From: Hyphodiscus hymeniophilus
Taxonomy: Eukaryota > Ascomycota > Leotiomycetes > Helotiales > Hyphodiscaceae
DNA: 64,000 nt
Assembly (NCBI GenBank): GCA_016508695.1
Contig: VNKQ01000010.1
Span: 372,001-436,000 of the forward strand
Direction of reading: 5' to 3'
Numbering within the stretch: position 1 is the stretch's first letter; every line of letters begins with the position of its first letter. Positions 44,791 through 55,228 of the stretch are shown here, piece by piece. The position numbers were made by a program, and so were the translations under genes. The notes under the pieces are model-generated. The model searched no databases. It was not told the DNA's origin and saw only the letters and a list, made by a program, of their open reading frames with translations.

Positions 44791-46790
44791 ATGTCAATGT
44801 ACAACCCGCACCGTGGCTTAGGGCCTAGCCCAGGAAATGCTCGACTCAACGAGCTTCTAGATGGCATCCGCGCAGAGTTTGAAAGCCAGGCTCGAGCTAG
44901 TGGGGAATATGAACACTCAAGTAAGTCGACGTCGGATCTAGGGCCGGCAAACATCACTGCTCCGAGAATCGCCCCAACATCAATCTATCCCTCAATGGCC
45001 TCCATAGCTGTGTGAACTTGGTCTAACTAGCTTTAAACAGTTGCACAGCAAATACAAGAGATGCAGATGGTCCGCGAAAAGGTGTATGCGATGGAACAGA
45101 CACACTTGGCATTGAAGCAAAAGTAAATTACGCCACCTCTATGCATGGCCAAATTCTGACCTCTGAATAGATACGACGAAGAAATATCCCGCCTCCACCG
45201 CGAGCTCGAAGCTAGAGGAGGCAACCCTCGCCCGGCAGGCATTGGCGGGCCACCACAACATGCTGGTCCCTCCCAAGCCCCTCCTTCAATCGGACATGGT
45301 CCAAGCAATCTTTTTGGAGGAATAATGGCTGGTCAAGGAGGACAAGGAGCTCCAGGTCTTGCACCTCCTCCACCACAACCAGACCAGCAAGGTCCCCCCC
45401 ATCAAATGCCTCAGCCTCCTAGCCTTCAAGGCCCGCCCCCACCTCAAGCACCCCCTTTCCAAAGTGGAGGCTATGGTCAAGGTCCTACGCCCAACGGCTA
45501 CGCTTCTCAACCTCCTCCATCCACTGCGTCTCCTGGCCCTGGTAAAGGTCCTCGCCTGAACCGCGGACCCGGTGGCCCACCCACGCCTCAGTTGAATCAA
45601 CAGATGCCTTACCCAGACCCTAGAGCGGCCGCATCTCCGCAAGTTGGACACCCAATTCCTGATTACCGAGCTCAGCTCCATGGTGTTGGGAATGCTCTTG
45701 CTGAGTTGGATCTCGAGCGTCTGCCAGCTCATCAAAAGAAGGTCGAGGCCGATTGGTTCGCCATTTTCAACCCAATGGTTCCTCGGGTTCTTGACGTTGA
45801 TCTCGTCCATACTCTCCTGCATGAGAGTGTTGTATGCTGCGTCCGATTCAGTCACGACGGGAAGTATGTCGCTACTGGCTGCAATCGCTCGGCTCAAATT
45901 TTCGATGTGGTAACTGGTCAGAAACTCTTTACACTTCAAGATGAATCTGTCGACGCAGTTGGTGATCTTTACATCAGAAGCGTCTGCTTCAGCCCTGATG
46001 GAAGGTATCTTGCCACTGGTGCGGAGGACAAGCAAATCAGAGTATGGGATATCGCTTCTCGAACTATCAGAAACACGTTTTCCGGACACGAGCAAGACAT
46101 TTACTCCCTTGACTTTGCCCGTGACGGACGTACTATTGCTTCTGGCAGTGGAGATCGCACAGTTCGCTTGTGGGACATTGAGGCCGGCCAAAACATCCTC
46201 ACTCTCAGCATCGAGGATGGCGTCACTACCGTCGCTATCTCTCCAGATACCAAGTATGTTGCTGCCGGATCCCTCGACAAGAGCGTTCGTGTCTGGGATG
46301 CTGCTACTGGTTACCTCGTTGAGCGTCTCGAAGGCCCAGATGGACACAAGGATTCCGTGTACTCGGTTGCCTTCGCGCCAAATGGTAAAGACCTCGTCTC
46401 GGGAAGTTTGGACAAGACCATCAAGATGTGGGAGCTTGTCGCACCAAGAGGCGGACACCCCAACACGGGCCCCAAGGGTGGACGATGCATCAGAACGTTT
46501 GAGGGACACAAGGTAAGTCCTCACTCTTGACGTCCATGAAACCTTTATGCTGACAATCTATATAGGACTTTGTACTTTCCGTCGCACTCACCCCAGATGG
46601 AAATTGGGTTCTCTCCGGCTCGAAAGACCGCGGTGTTCAATTCTGGGATCCCCGTACCGGCAACACTCAACTTATGTTGCAAGGTCACAAGAACTCGGTC
46701 ATCTCTGTTGCGCCTAGCCCTTCAGGCGGCTGCTTTGCTACTGGATCTGGTGATATGCGGGCGCGTATCTGGAGCTACAAGAACATCTAA
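44791..46790 (+). CDS. TUP1: transcriptional corepressor Tup1 (RcoA)
   Basis: WD40 subunit of the Cyc8-Tup1 corepressor, recruited by DNA-binding repressors. Exons 44791-44920, 45041-45122, 45171-46512, 46566-46790; product 592 aa. The N-terminal tetramerisation coiled coil is split over the first three exons (NARLNELLDGIRAEFESQ, IQEMQMVREKVYAMEQTH, YDEEISRLHRELEAR). A Pro/Gln/Gly-rich linker follows to about residue 190, then the short block ERLPAHQKKVEADWFAIFNP and the seven-blade propeller (HESVVCCVRFSHDGKYVATG, YIRSVCFSPDGRYLATGAED, IYSLDFARDGRTIASGSGD, TTVAISPDTKYVAAGSLD, VYSVAFAPNGKDLVSGSLD, FVLSVALTPDGNWVLSGSKD and VISVAPSPSGGCFATGSGD). Start MSMYNPHRGLGPSPGN is the usual RcoA N terminus. 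The ATG at 44791 agrees with that; the frame runs on upstream without another convincing start. Confidence 0.95.
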
Positions 46791-47568
46791 ATTCTAAATT
46801 CTGCGGCATGATGATGGAAGATGGCATTGATCAAAGGGGCTGTGAATCCGAGTATACTTTTTGGATGCTAGGGCGAATGTTGGCGTACGGGAGGAATGGA
46901 AGGATTCTCTTCATGAGAAGTGGGCTTTTGACAGTACTCCCTGATTTGCATAGTACTTATTCTCTAGTGGTGATGCCCGGATTCGGATTGTACGACAATA
47001 TGACACATAGTGCAGATTGAAAATAAAAAGTGGTTTGTTAAAATCCTGAAAACAAATGATCGTATTCGTTCGTCATTTCGCGATCTTACGTCCACGAGCT
47101 GACTGGGAGAGCGCAAAGAGCTTGATGGAAACCAGCCCGGGATTTTTGTCAGTGGGTCGAGCTCCGATGACAGGAAGGTCGGCTGTTGTATGCTGCCATG
47201 CGTGACTGAGTAGTTGCGTGTAAAGGGTTCGTCAGGAGACTTTCTCCCTTCGGCACAAACCAATCCGTTCAAAACACAGGTACCATCTCTAGTGCAGTGC
47301 ATCGGTCGGGGATGCGCAATTTCACTGGCCCGCTTTTCGGCGCTAAGATGGGAACATTTCAAAGCCGACGAGCAAAATATATCTTACCCTCTTCTTTCAC
47401 TTTTGTCCTCCTCAATAAAGGCATCACCTTCATAAACTCTGAGACAACGTCAATCGCATAAACCCATTCGGTTGGCGTTTGTGGTAGAATAGACCTCCGA
47501 CGACCCTCTTCCTATCCTCGCCAGTCGCTCCCCTTTCGACCAACACTTTACAACGCCACACCGACAAT
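46791..47568. other. intergenic region between TUP1 and ERG3
   Basis: TUP1 3' region followed by the ERG3 upstream region. No gene is supported. Confidence 0.5.
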
Positions 47569-48670
47569 ATGGATATCGCTCTAGAGCTCTGTGATACCTA
47601 CATATTCGATCACGTCTATGCGGTGTTGCTTCCAGCATCTCCAGCGCCTTTCAACCTCAAATCTGGAGTCAGCAATGCAACTTTTTGGGACGCGAGCTCA
47701 TCGCCGTGGCAATATGAACCCGCGAGTCAATACATATCTTTCGAGCCACGGGAAGCTGCGTATTTGAGCCAATGGACCAGAGATAACATCATACGACAGC
47801 TCATTTCTTTGTACTTTATTACTTGGTAAGTACGGGTGGGACCCAATCGATGTGTTCCATTCTAATGCCTTTCCCAGGATCGCCGGCGCAAGCATCTACT
47901 TCATCGTCTCCTCCCTCTCCTACATCTTTGTCTTCGACAAGACGACGTTCAAACACCCCAAATTCCTCAAAAACCAAATACGTATGGAGATTCGACAAGC
48001 CGTAAGCGCAATGCCTTGGATTGCCGTCATGACAGTACCCTTCTTCTTTGCCGAGATCCAGGGTTACTCCAAGCTCTACGATTCAACCGCCGACGCCCCA
48101 TCTAGTTGGTACAACTATCTCCAGTTTCCACTGTTCCTTATCTTCACCGACTTCTGTATCTACTGTATCCACCGCGGTCTTCATCATCCTCTGGTCTACA
48201 AATCGCTACACAAAGCACACCACAAGTGGATCATGCCAACACCGTACGCTTCAGTGGCTTTTCATCCTGTCGATGGTTTCCTCCAAAGTGTGCCATACCA
48301 TGTGTTCCCGTTCATCTTCCCATTGCAGAAGTTCGCATATCTGGGTCTGTTCTTCTTCGTGCAGCTTTGGACGGTTTTCATCCATGATGGGCAGTATGTC
48401 GCTCACGGTACGATATTAAACGGAGCTGCGTGCCACACGATGCACCATCTCTACTTTAATTTCAACTTTGGTCAATATACGACGCTGTGGGATCGATTGG
48501 GAGGTAGCTATAGGAAGCCGAACGAGGAGCTCTTCCGGAGAGAAAGCAAGATGGCGGCGAAGCAATGGGAAGAGCAGGTTAAAGAGATGGAGAAGGTGGT
48601 TAAAGAAGTTGAAGGCGAGGACGATCGAAGCTATGGCCCTTCAGACCCGGTTTCAAAGAAGGACCTTTGA
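47569..48670 (+). CDS. ERG3: C-5 sterol desaturase (Erg3)
   Basis: ER membrane diiron enzyme that introduces the C5-6 double bond in ergosterol synthesis. Exons 47569-47825 and 47878-48670 with a 52-nt intron; product 349 aa, the family length. The histidine clusters are complete: HRGLHH at 184-189, HKAHH at 197-201 and HTMHH at 272-276. Hydrophobic segments flank them (SIYFIVSSLSYIFVF, AMPWIAVMTVPFFF, FPLFLIFTDFCIYCI, LGLFFFVQLWTVFI). The C-terminal tail is charged and contains no KKXX signal. Filamentous fungi often have two or three ERG3 paralogs; which one this is cannot be told from the window. Confidence 0.93.
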
Positions 48671-49315
48671 TCCGATTACTTGTAGCAGTTTGCAGAATGC
48701 GGATAGACAAGCGTGGAGGATGTAATGTAGGATGACTGGAAGTTGTAAATAGGTGGAGAACATAGGACAATGATTGCATAGAAGGCGTTGATGGAGTGTG
48801 ATTCTGGCACTGTTTATAGACAGGACTCAATTAGTTAATAAGCCCATGTCAGATTATCCATAATAATCATTATTCGATCCCATCTCGGTCGTGGTCATAG
48901 TCGTAGCGGGGCGGGGTAATTATATTTGAAATGCAAGTCTTGGATAAGTACTACGAGTGTGTGTGCTTGTACTTCAAGTATAACTACCCCTGGTATACTA
49001 ATAATCGAATAGTTGCTCTTAGACAACTATCCCTATGTTCCAATCTACAAGCAATTGTCCCTAGCACAAGCCTCGCCATACCAGAGCACGTGAGCCCCAG
49101 CACCCTCGTAAAAGTGAGAAGAACTCAAAAGTTTTCTACTTCGTTGCGTCCTATGTCCCAATCCAAATCTGGTAAGACATGACAATCATCCAGATCCCTG
49201 AAAATCGTTCCAGACATTCGGCTTGACTCTATCTTTCCCTGCACTAGCAGCCGCTACTCGAGTCTCAAGAATCGTGCTTTTTCCTCTTGTCCGCGTACGA
49301 CTAGCCTTGTAGCTA
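48671..49315. other. intergenic region entering a decayed stretch
   Basis: ERG3 3' region and AT-rich sequence. No gene is supported. Confidence 0.45.
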
Positions 49316-49869
49316 TCAGCTTCGCAGGTAGAAGCTACCATGCTGAAGCAGTGAAGACGAGGACTTGATGAGTCCGACCCGATCAATGAGCACGCTTCTT
49401 CGCCCGCCTTTTCTCAATGCTTTCTGCCCAAGAGGGCCGGCATTCTCATTGGCGGAGGTCCAGTCAATAGGCTTCTCTCGCGTGAGATCCATCTCTAGCA
49501 TGATTCTTGCTTTCGGTGATAGCGGATGGGAGGCACCCGAAAGCAGTTCAACGATTTCCTTCTCAAAGACCTTGAGGATGTTAAGCGCGGCGTTTGCAAA
49601 GCTGAGGGTGTGAATGTGACGTCCAGACGGCTGGTGAATGGATAGGGAAGCGATTTCTCCAACCGGAGTCATCTTTTTATCGACGACTCTCCTATTTCAT
49701 GAAGCTCCTTTTGTTGGTATTCATGCTTCTTGAATACTTCGAGCATTGCATCAGCGTTGTGCTGGGCCGCGCCTCTCGAAGGTGCAACGACCAAGACACG
49801 TTCCCCCGTCAAGTAGAGTAGCTTGTCACAGATGCATTTCCCAAATGACATACACGTCTTTGTGTCCAA
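49316..49869 (-). pseudogene. possible helicase/P-loop NTPase relic
   Basis: Two overlapping minus-strand frames, 49669-49869 then 49316-49672, read as pieces of one decayed protein. The first has GERVLVVAPSRGAAQHNADAML, similar in shape to motif Ia of Upf1-type superfamily 1 helicases (VAPSNxAxDxxxxRL). The second piece has no clear motif. No Walker A lies upstream in frame, so if this is a helicase it is a fragment. Low certainty. Confidence 0.25.
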
Positions 49870-49915
49870 ATTCGCAAAGATTAATGTCTACCGAAATGAG
49901 GTGACAGGTGACACG

Positions 49916-50860
49916 ATGTCATCGGGAGCAGTCAGTGGTGGAAGCAGAGATCCTCCGTCGAGGTGGATGAATCATTGCATTAATGCCCCGAGGTGCAAGA
50001 AGACCTTCATTACTCGCCACCTCCAGATGAACCATGCAGCCAACTGCAAGCCTGGTGAGAAGACCATTCACCCCTTCGCCTGTACTTTATGCGATTCTAC
50101 GTTCCCTACACAGAATGGCTTGGACGTTCATTTGGACCAGTGTGTGCCTAAGCTCTTCTTGCTACTCGATCTGTGTCGTTGTGTCGAGTGCTTTGTGTCG
50201 AATGTTTTGTGTCGAGAGTGTTTGTGTCGACACAAAAGGGAAGTGACTTTCGAATCTCCTCAACAGAATTGCAGATTAGGGTAGGAAGATTGTAGTATAA
50301 ATGTAGTCCTAGTTCCCAAACCTCGACGATGTAGACTCTCATCAATACTGTATTTGCTATGGTGATCAAGACGGCCGAGGCGTGCGAAAGGATGGTTTGG
50401 TGCGAGGTGAAGACGTGGAGAAAGAGATCACCCACTGCTTTGCAATGGGCGCTGAGCCATGCTTTAAGGTATGTTGTTCCATTAATGAAAGGGGCCGAGA
50501 CGATGATCATAACTCCCCAAATGAAAGCAAGGGCACGAAGAATGGCTTTGGTTTCATGCGTAAACCCAATTCACGGATGTTGATTCATTAAGCGTCGGAC
50601 ACAAAAGGGATTATTGTGTACAGTAGTGCTACTGTCTAGGCCATAACCAAGGCAAATGGAAGAAACCAGTGGACTTTTTCTGGTCCAACAACACCCTCAA
50701 GACACTTGCCCACATCCGCGGATCCAAGAATGAGATATCCATTTGGTGCGACTGTAGTGCTCAGCATTGCAACGAACAGCAAGGATTCCTGATTTCAAAA
50801 CCTATCCGTCAAATCGGAAGCCTCTTGAAAATCGCCTGCGCAGAGACGGAAAATTAATGA
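49916..50860 (+). CDS. candidate zinc-finger gene or fragment, structure unclear
   Basis: The frame from the ATG at 49916 contains one zinc-finger-like block, FACTLCDSTFPTQNGLDVH, with Cys where the second His would be. Two further stretches on the same strand look exon-like: 50355-50468, ending in a GTATGT donor (VEKEITHCFAMGAEPCFK), and about 50646-50860 (KWKKPVDFFWSNNTLKTLAH, ending at TAA). I could not join them into one convincing frame. Between them lies a repeat of TGTGTCGA motifs with a 16-bp palindrome. It may be a degenerate gene. Confidence 0.22.
50172..50236 (+). repeat. TGTGTCGA repeat ending in a 16-bp perfect palindrome
   Basis: Five copies of TGTGTCG spaced about 8-16 bp apart. 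The last one forms the perfect palindrome TTTGTGTCGACACAAA at 50221-50236. The right half plus flank (GACACAAAAGGGA) recurs at about 50598-50611. Confidence 0.8.
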
Positions 50861-51004
50861 CGCGGCAGACTCGAAGCTACCCGGTAAATGTAATGACTTA
50901 GGATCAGAGTTGTAATAAAACACACTTGTGCGTGGAGACCTTACAACACGTCTCCTGACATAAAACTCCAGATTCCAGACTCCAAACAAAATCCCAATCC
51001 ACAA

Positions 51005-51196
51005 TCAAATCTGTACCTGCTCTTGGCCTCCCGGAGCTAGCGCTTGCGCCTCAGCCGCCGCATTCTCTTTCTTCTCTTCCTTCTTCATCTTGGACGTCTT
51101 ATATGCAAAATATATACTAGCAAATGACCCAATCGCTCCCGTTATAGACCCAACAATGGACCCAACCAATGCCCCAGTGGTAAGCGTATTCCGCCG
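51005..51196 (-). other. glycine-zipper membrane segment, possible C-terminal exon
   Basis: An open frame of 63 codons ending in TGA at 51005-51007, bounded upstream by TAG. It encodes GALVGSIVGSITGAIG, a GxxxGxxxGxxxG glycine zipper, then SFASIYFAYKTSKMKKEEKK: one membrane helix followed by a charged tail. There is no start codon, so it would have to be a last exon, perhaps of a gene interrupted or degraded by the recombinase relic next to it. No family is recognised. Confidence 0.3.
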
Positions 51197-51436
51197 CTAT
51201 CCGACGAGGTACTCGGTGAGGTAGAACTATATATTTCTAGGTTTCTTAGGTAGATACGAGCATTCAAGAGACAACTTCTCCCCTTCGCTTCGTCAACACT
51301 CCGCTTCGCTCTCGTCAAAGTCACTTCTACAAAAGATTCTTTCGCACTTACATTCATACTCATGCACAACAAAACAGCCGAGCTTTGTATTATGTGATGG
51401 TTTGTGTTGAAAGGACAGTTTTTTCGAAAGGATAGT

Positions 51437-51574
51437 GGTTGCCAAAAGGATTGTCGCTGTCGAAGGGATTGTTGCTGTCGAAGGGATTGTCGCTGTCGAT
51501 AGGATTGTCGCTGTCGAACACAGCAATAGCTCCCGGTGTAATTGGTGTCAAGGCCCCGGATAATGGCCTGGGCG
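51437..51574 (+). repeat. direct repeat copy A at the 3' side of the recombinase relic
   Basis: Starts GGTTGCCAAAAGGATTGTCG, carries the four-unit minisatellite, and continues AACACAGCAATAGCTCCCGG to about 51574. Same orientation as copy B at 52652-52734, which has one 18-bp unit instead of four. Confidence 0.75.
51445..51516 (+). repeat. 18-bp minisatellite, four units
   Basis: Four tandem 18-bp units of the form AAGGGATTGTCGCTGTCG at 51445-51462, 51463-51480, 51481-51498 and 51499-51516. They differ at only a few positions. On the minus strand they read as RQRQS/LRQQQS repeats in the continuation of the recombinase frame. Confidence 0.9.
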
Positions 51575-52569
51575 GAATCCGTCGTAGATGCCCCTGTCAG
51601 GCCGCTTGGGAAATGTGCAATATCACAGTCTTTCCATCCCTTCGTATAATTCAGGTTGATACGAGCCACCCATTGATGCGATTTGTCTTTTCGGATCTTG
51701 GACTGCACATTTATATGCTGCCATTCAAGATATTCCACGCCTTTGTATTGGGCCTCGAGCTATGTCTCCAGCTCGACTACCGAGAGATGCTTGTAGAAGA
51801 ATGTCAAGAGCCTTGCTGCATACGACATCCCATGAGTGAGTTCCTAAAAGAGCTATCATTTAGCCATTGTAATCTCAGAAATACAATGGGAGCTGTCTTT
51901 ACCGTAGTCGAGTGCATCAGAGACAAGAGCATGCAAGAGACGACAAAAAATCTTCGACGTGATCCATTGCTTCTCTCGGGTTGGATCCTTCGTGATCCGA
52001 CCTTGGTTTAGTAGAACTTTCAACGCACTCTTGAAACGAATAGCATTAGTCTTGTCGAGTTTGAATTTCACGATGACGGAAAAGGAGGCCCGAGATCAGG
52101 GTTCTGATTCCGTTATGCACATAGGTGTATGCGATGGGATCGCGACCCTTTCCTTTCGAGCTCTTGGGCCACGAAAGCAGAAACCTCTCTATGTGCTCCC
52201 CGGTCGGTATGTCTTCAGCCCTAACTACCGAAAGTGAATCAGTTAGCAAGCCTTCTCTCGTCATTGGCTGTGAGGAAACAGCGACGTCAGACGCTACCCA
52301 ACGCCACGGGTAACTTACTTCTTCTTGAGCGTCGTCTACTTGAAGTTATCGAAACGATTGATCCACGTTGCTCTTGCAATCGTTGTACCCGGAGCACCAG
52401 CCCAGTGTGTGAGGCTTCTGCTCTGAATCTTGCTCTCGACTCGATGTTCAGATGCTGTCTCAATCATGTGTTGGATTGACTGCATTCCTCTACGTGGATG
52501 TGGATCCACGACTTCAGGAATCTTCACGTCTGATGAATTAGAGTCATCTTGATCATTGGCGTCAGCCAT
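51575..52569 (-). pseudogene. decayed tyrosine-recombinase (Crypton-like) protein
   Basis: Several minus-strand pieces follow in order and frame-hop: MADANDQDDSNSSD (start 52569) to WINRFDNFK, a TAG, TTLKKK and a GTAAGT donor at about 52315; then after an acceptor near 52267 EDIPTGEHIERFLLSWPKS; a frame change; LDKTNAIRFKSALKVLLNQG and DPTREKQWITSKIFCRLL; a possible intron; WDVVCSKALDILLQASLGSR-AGDIA; a frame change; YKGVEYLEWQHINV and ARINLNYTKGWKD. I know this order (DPTREKQW, SLGSRAGD, EYLEW.HI, YTKG.KD) from a large family of fungal proteins with tyrosine-recombinase-like folds spread by Crypton-type elements. The C-terminal catalytic part is missing. At least one stop and two frameshifts make it nonfunctional. 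Confidence 0.5.
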
Positions 52570-52651
52570 GGCTAGAGGCTTGTAGGCTGCCTACGAGGAC
52601 ATGTGCGAGGTCAGAATGAGTGACAGTGAAAGTGAAGTGGTGATGTAGTGA

Positions 52652-52734
52652 GGTTGTTGAAAGGATTGTCGTTGTCGAACACAGCAATAGTTCCTGGTGT
52701 AATTGGTGTCAAAGCCCTGGATAATGACTGGACG
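52652..52734 (+). repeat. direct repeat copy B at the 5' side of the recombinase relic
   Basis: Runs from GGTTGTTGAAAGGATTGTCG to about 52734. It matches copy A over about 80 bp apart from the minisatellite expansion. Nearly all differences read C in copy A versus T in copy B, or G versus A. Confidence 0.75.
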
Positions 52735-53007
52735 GCAGACTTGCCGTACGTACATCTCCCTGAGGAGATTGTGGAGATGACTTGAACTTAAAACTAAGTC
52801 CTAAATAAATAAAACAAGAAAGCTTAAAGTCCACTATGAGAATAGACACAGAGAAAAGATGAGAAAACAGAAGAGATGATGCCCTGTGACAGGACGCATT
52901 GCAATATTCCCCATAGATATTTGGGCATATAGAATCATAGATTGCTTAAATATGTGTCCCTAACCCTTCGTCATCCAAAGCCCTTCTAACCAGACATTCT
53001 TTCATAT
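52735..53007. other. intergenic region
   Basis: AT-rich 3' flank of the peroxiredoxin gene. No gene is supported. Confidence 0.5.
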
Positions 53008-53692
53008 TTACCCAAGAACCTTCTCGGCGCTCGAGACGTCATGTCCAATGTTATCCGGCTCGATGGAAACCTTCTCGACCTTGCCATCCTTTGTGGTGAT
53101 TGCATATCGCTTGCTTCGGTTGGTGCCCAGCATTGGGGCGGCTGGGAACTCGAGGTCCCACGCGCGGGTGAAGGATCCGTCTGCGTCGCCGAGGAAGCGG
53201 ATACCGGAGGATTTGTCGGCGTCGAGGGACTTTCCCCATGCGTTCATGCTGGGAGGAAGGTAAGTATGTTACATGAGGGGCTTGGATGGTGTTCGGAGGC
53301 TTCTGAATGTGGCAAGGCACGGCAAGGTGGAGGTGGGGGATTGACTTACACAAATGCATCGTTGACTGAGATGACGAACACCTTTCCAGCATCCTTAAGC
53401 TTGGGGTGTGCAACGTAGCCGGGGATGTGGTTGTCGGAGCAGGTTGGGCCTAGGTGGTATCAGAGATGCCCCTCATTCTTCGAAAGCTCTGTAGTGAGAA
53501 GGGGGTAGAGATGCAGTAAAAAGAGTTGGATCCTGATCAAGTGAAGTCGGTTTGAGAGAACTTACTGAAAGCAGCTGGGACGCCAATAATGACACCAGGA
53601 CCAGAAGCAAGCTCGGTAGCAAGGTTGACTTTTCCTCCTGGGTTTCCCTCAGTGAGCTCGACGCTTGGAATAGAATCTCCGACTTTGACCAT
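53008..53692 (-). CDS. peroxiredoxin, Prx5/Ahp1 type
   Basis: Thiol peroxidase that reduces hydroperoxides. Exons in coding order: 53566-53692, 53350-53449, 53008-53248; introns 116 and 101 nt; product 155 aa, about ten residues shorter than typical Asp f 3/Pmp20 proteins. The active site AFSPTCSDNHIPGY has the peroxidatic Cys at residue 46 and the Thr two ahead; the N terminus is MVKVGDSIPSVEL, and the C-terminal half has VNDAFVMNAWGK, FLGDADGSFTRAWDLEF and RYAITTKDGKVEKV. The C terminus (EKVLG) is no clear peroxisomal signal, so a cytosolic enzyme is likely. In yeast the Ahp1 homolog is a Urm1 target; URM1 is also in this window but far away. It is the one intact gene in a decayed stretch. 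Confidence 0.9.
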
Positions 53693-55228
53693 TATTGCGA
53701 TTGATTAAGGATATTTAGGATTTGATGGGAACTTGGAAGATGTAGAGATAATTTGGGGAAGGTTGTTCTAATATAAGAAAGCGCGAGAGCGCACAAGTAG
53801 CTATGGTGAAGAAAGAAGTCGGCCTTATGGAGGGGTAAAGCTCCGCGATCGAGTATTTGGAATTCCTCCCGCAGAACAACCCTTGTGGATGCATGATGTC
53901 AGTGGGTCCATGCAGTGACAGTGGGGATTTTCGGATCGAACAAACTAGGTACCTTACCGCCGCTTTCAATACGGACGAATACAGACGAATAGAAATCAGA
54001 TCCCATCAAGCACCTGGAAGGGTCCATGGGAGTTCTGTTTGTAATGGTACTATTTATCACGCTGTATCTCTGGCTGGACCTTGCATGATGGTTAATGATG
54101 TGGATGATGCTTACGCCTGCCTCTACGAAGTATGCTTATTTTGTCACGATCCGGGTTTTGATTATATTGAAGGCCCGACTGGGCCAGTAAGAGTGATAAG
54201 CAGCATAATTCGCATTGGTCTACATACTGAACTCAGGTGTCTACAGTCACTTGTGCGCATAAGACTGGTGCCGCAGGATTCGCAATGGTTCCTCTACGTG
54301 GGACACGAGGAGCAATCCAAGCTGCTTTGCTATAGTCTTCAGATTCTTGTGTCGGATTCTTGTCTTTAACTCTGCTTTCATATATTTTGAAAGGGGCCCA
54401 AGGCCTGCAAGTCTCTTCCAAGTGGAATAATCACATGGGGGAGGCATATTGGCGGGGGAGTTTGGAGTTTGGTGTTTAAAGTGAGTCGTTGTGAAGGTGA
54501 GTTGTTGTGAAGACGAGTCATTGTAAACGTGAGTCGTTGTGAAGGTAAGCCGTTGTAAAGGTGAGTCGTTAATTGTTCTATAGGAAGGAAGAAGGAGGAA
54601 AAGGCTCAGGAAGAACTATTAAGTATATATAGAGAGTAATAAAGACTGCTTTCTAAAAAAAGACATCATTGGTACTTTGCCATTCTCTCTGTATAATCTT
54701 GGAAGGCTTCTCTTACCATGTGCATAGAGGAGAGTCCCTTTAGTCAACTCTCCTGGGCAGGTCAAGAACGATAGTACTAAGACAGGTCGAGATTATTCCT
54801 TCCTAATGTCTAGACGACATGGGATGCGGACCTCGACGGAGAGTCTGTACTATTGACGGCGGCCTAGCAATGAAAGGGATATCTCTTCATCCAAAGTGCC
54901 CTCAGCAGTGCTTGAGGAGGCACCCGTATCCCTTCCGGATCCATTGTTCTAGAGGCCGTCTCTTTGAGATCATGATCAGATCGCGGAGTATTGTGGTTGA
55001 TGTACTTTTCATGACTGATCTAGGAATAGCCATAACCTGTTGAATAACTAACGTGCGGATAGTGCCCTGACGCCGCCCCGTGACGGGTTGGACATGTGAC
55101 TTGGTAATGGAGCCGGAGGAGGTAAGAAATCAAAATCATCTGGTAATTGTACTCATTTTCATCCATTCCACTGTTTGAATTGTTATATTCGAAAGCATTA
55201 GTGAGCAGCCAGTAGTATGCTGAGATAC
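53693..55228. other. intergenic region with a minisatellite
   Basis: A 170-codon plus-strand frame at 53857-54369 overlaps the peroxiredoxin upstream region and resembles nothing known. A 16-bp minisatellite lies at 54481-54570. No gene is supported. Confidence 0.4.
54481..54570 (+). repeat. 16-bp minisatellite, 5.6 units
   Basis: Units of GTGAGTCGTTGTGAAG at 54481, 54497, 54513, 54529, 54545 and a partial one at 54561. Differences between units are C/T and G/A transitions. Confidence 0.9.

Noticed and set aside
45286..46524. 412-codon minus-strand frame opposite TUP1
   Set aside because: Antisense shadow of the WD40 exon; its translation has no domain.
53857..54369. 170-codon frame upstream of peroxiredoxin
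   Set aside because: No recognisable family, divergent promoter position and adjacent to repeat DNA; chance frame is likelier.
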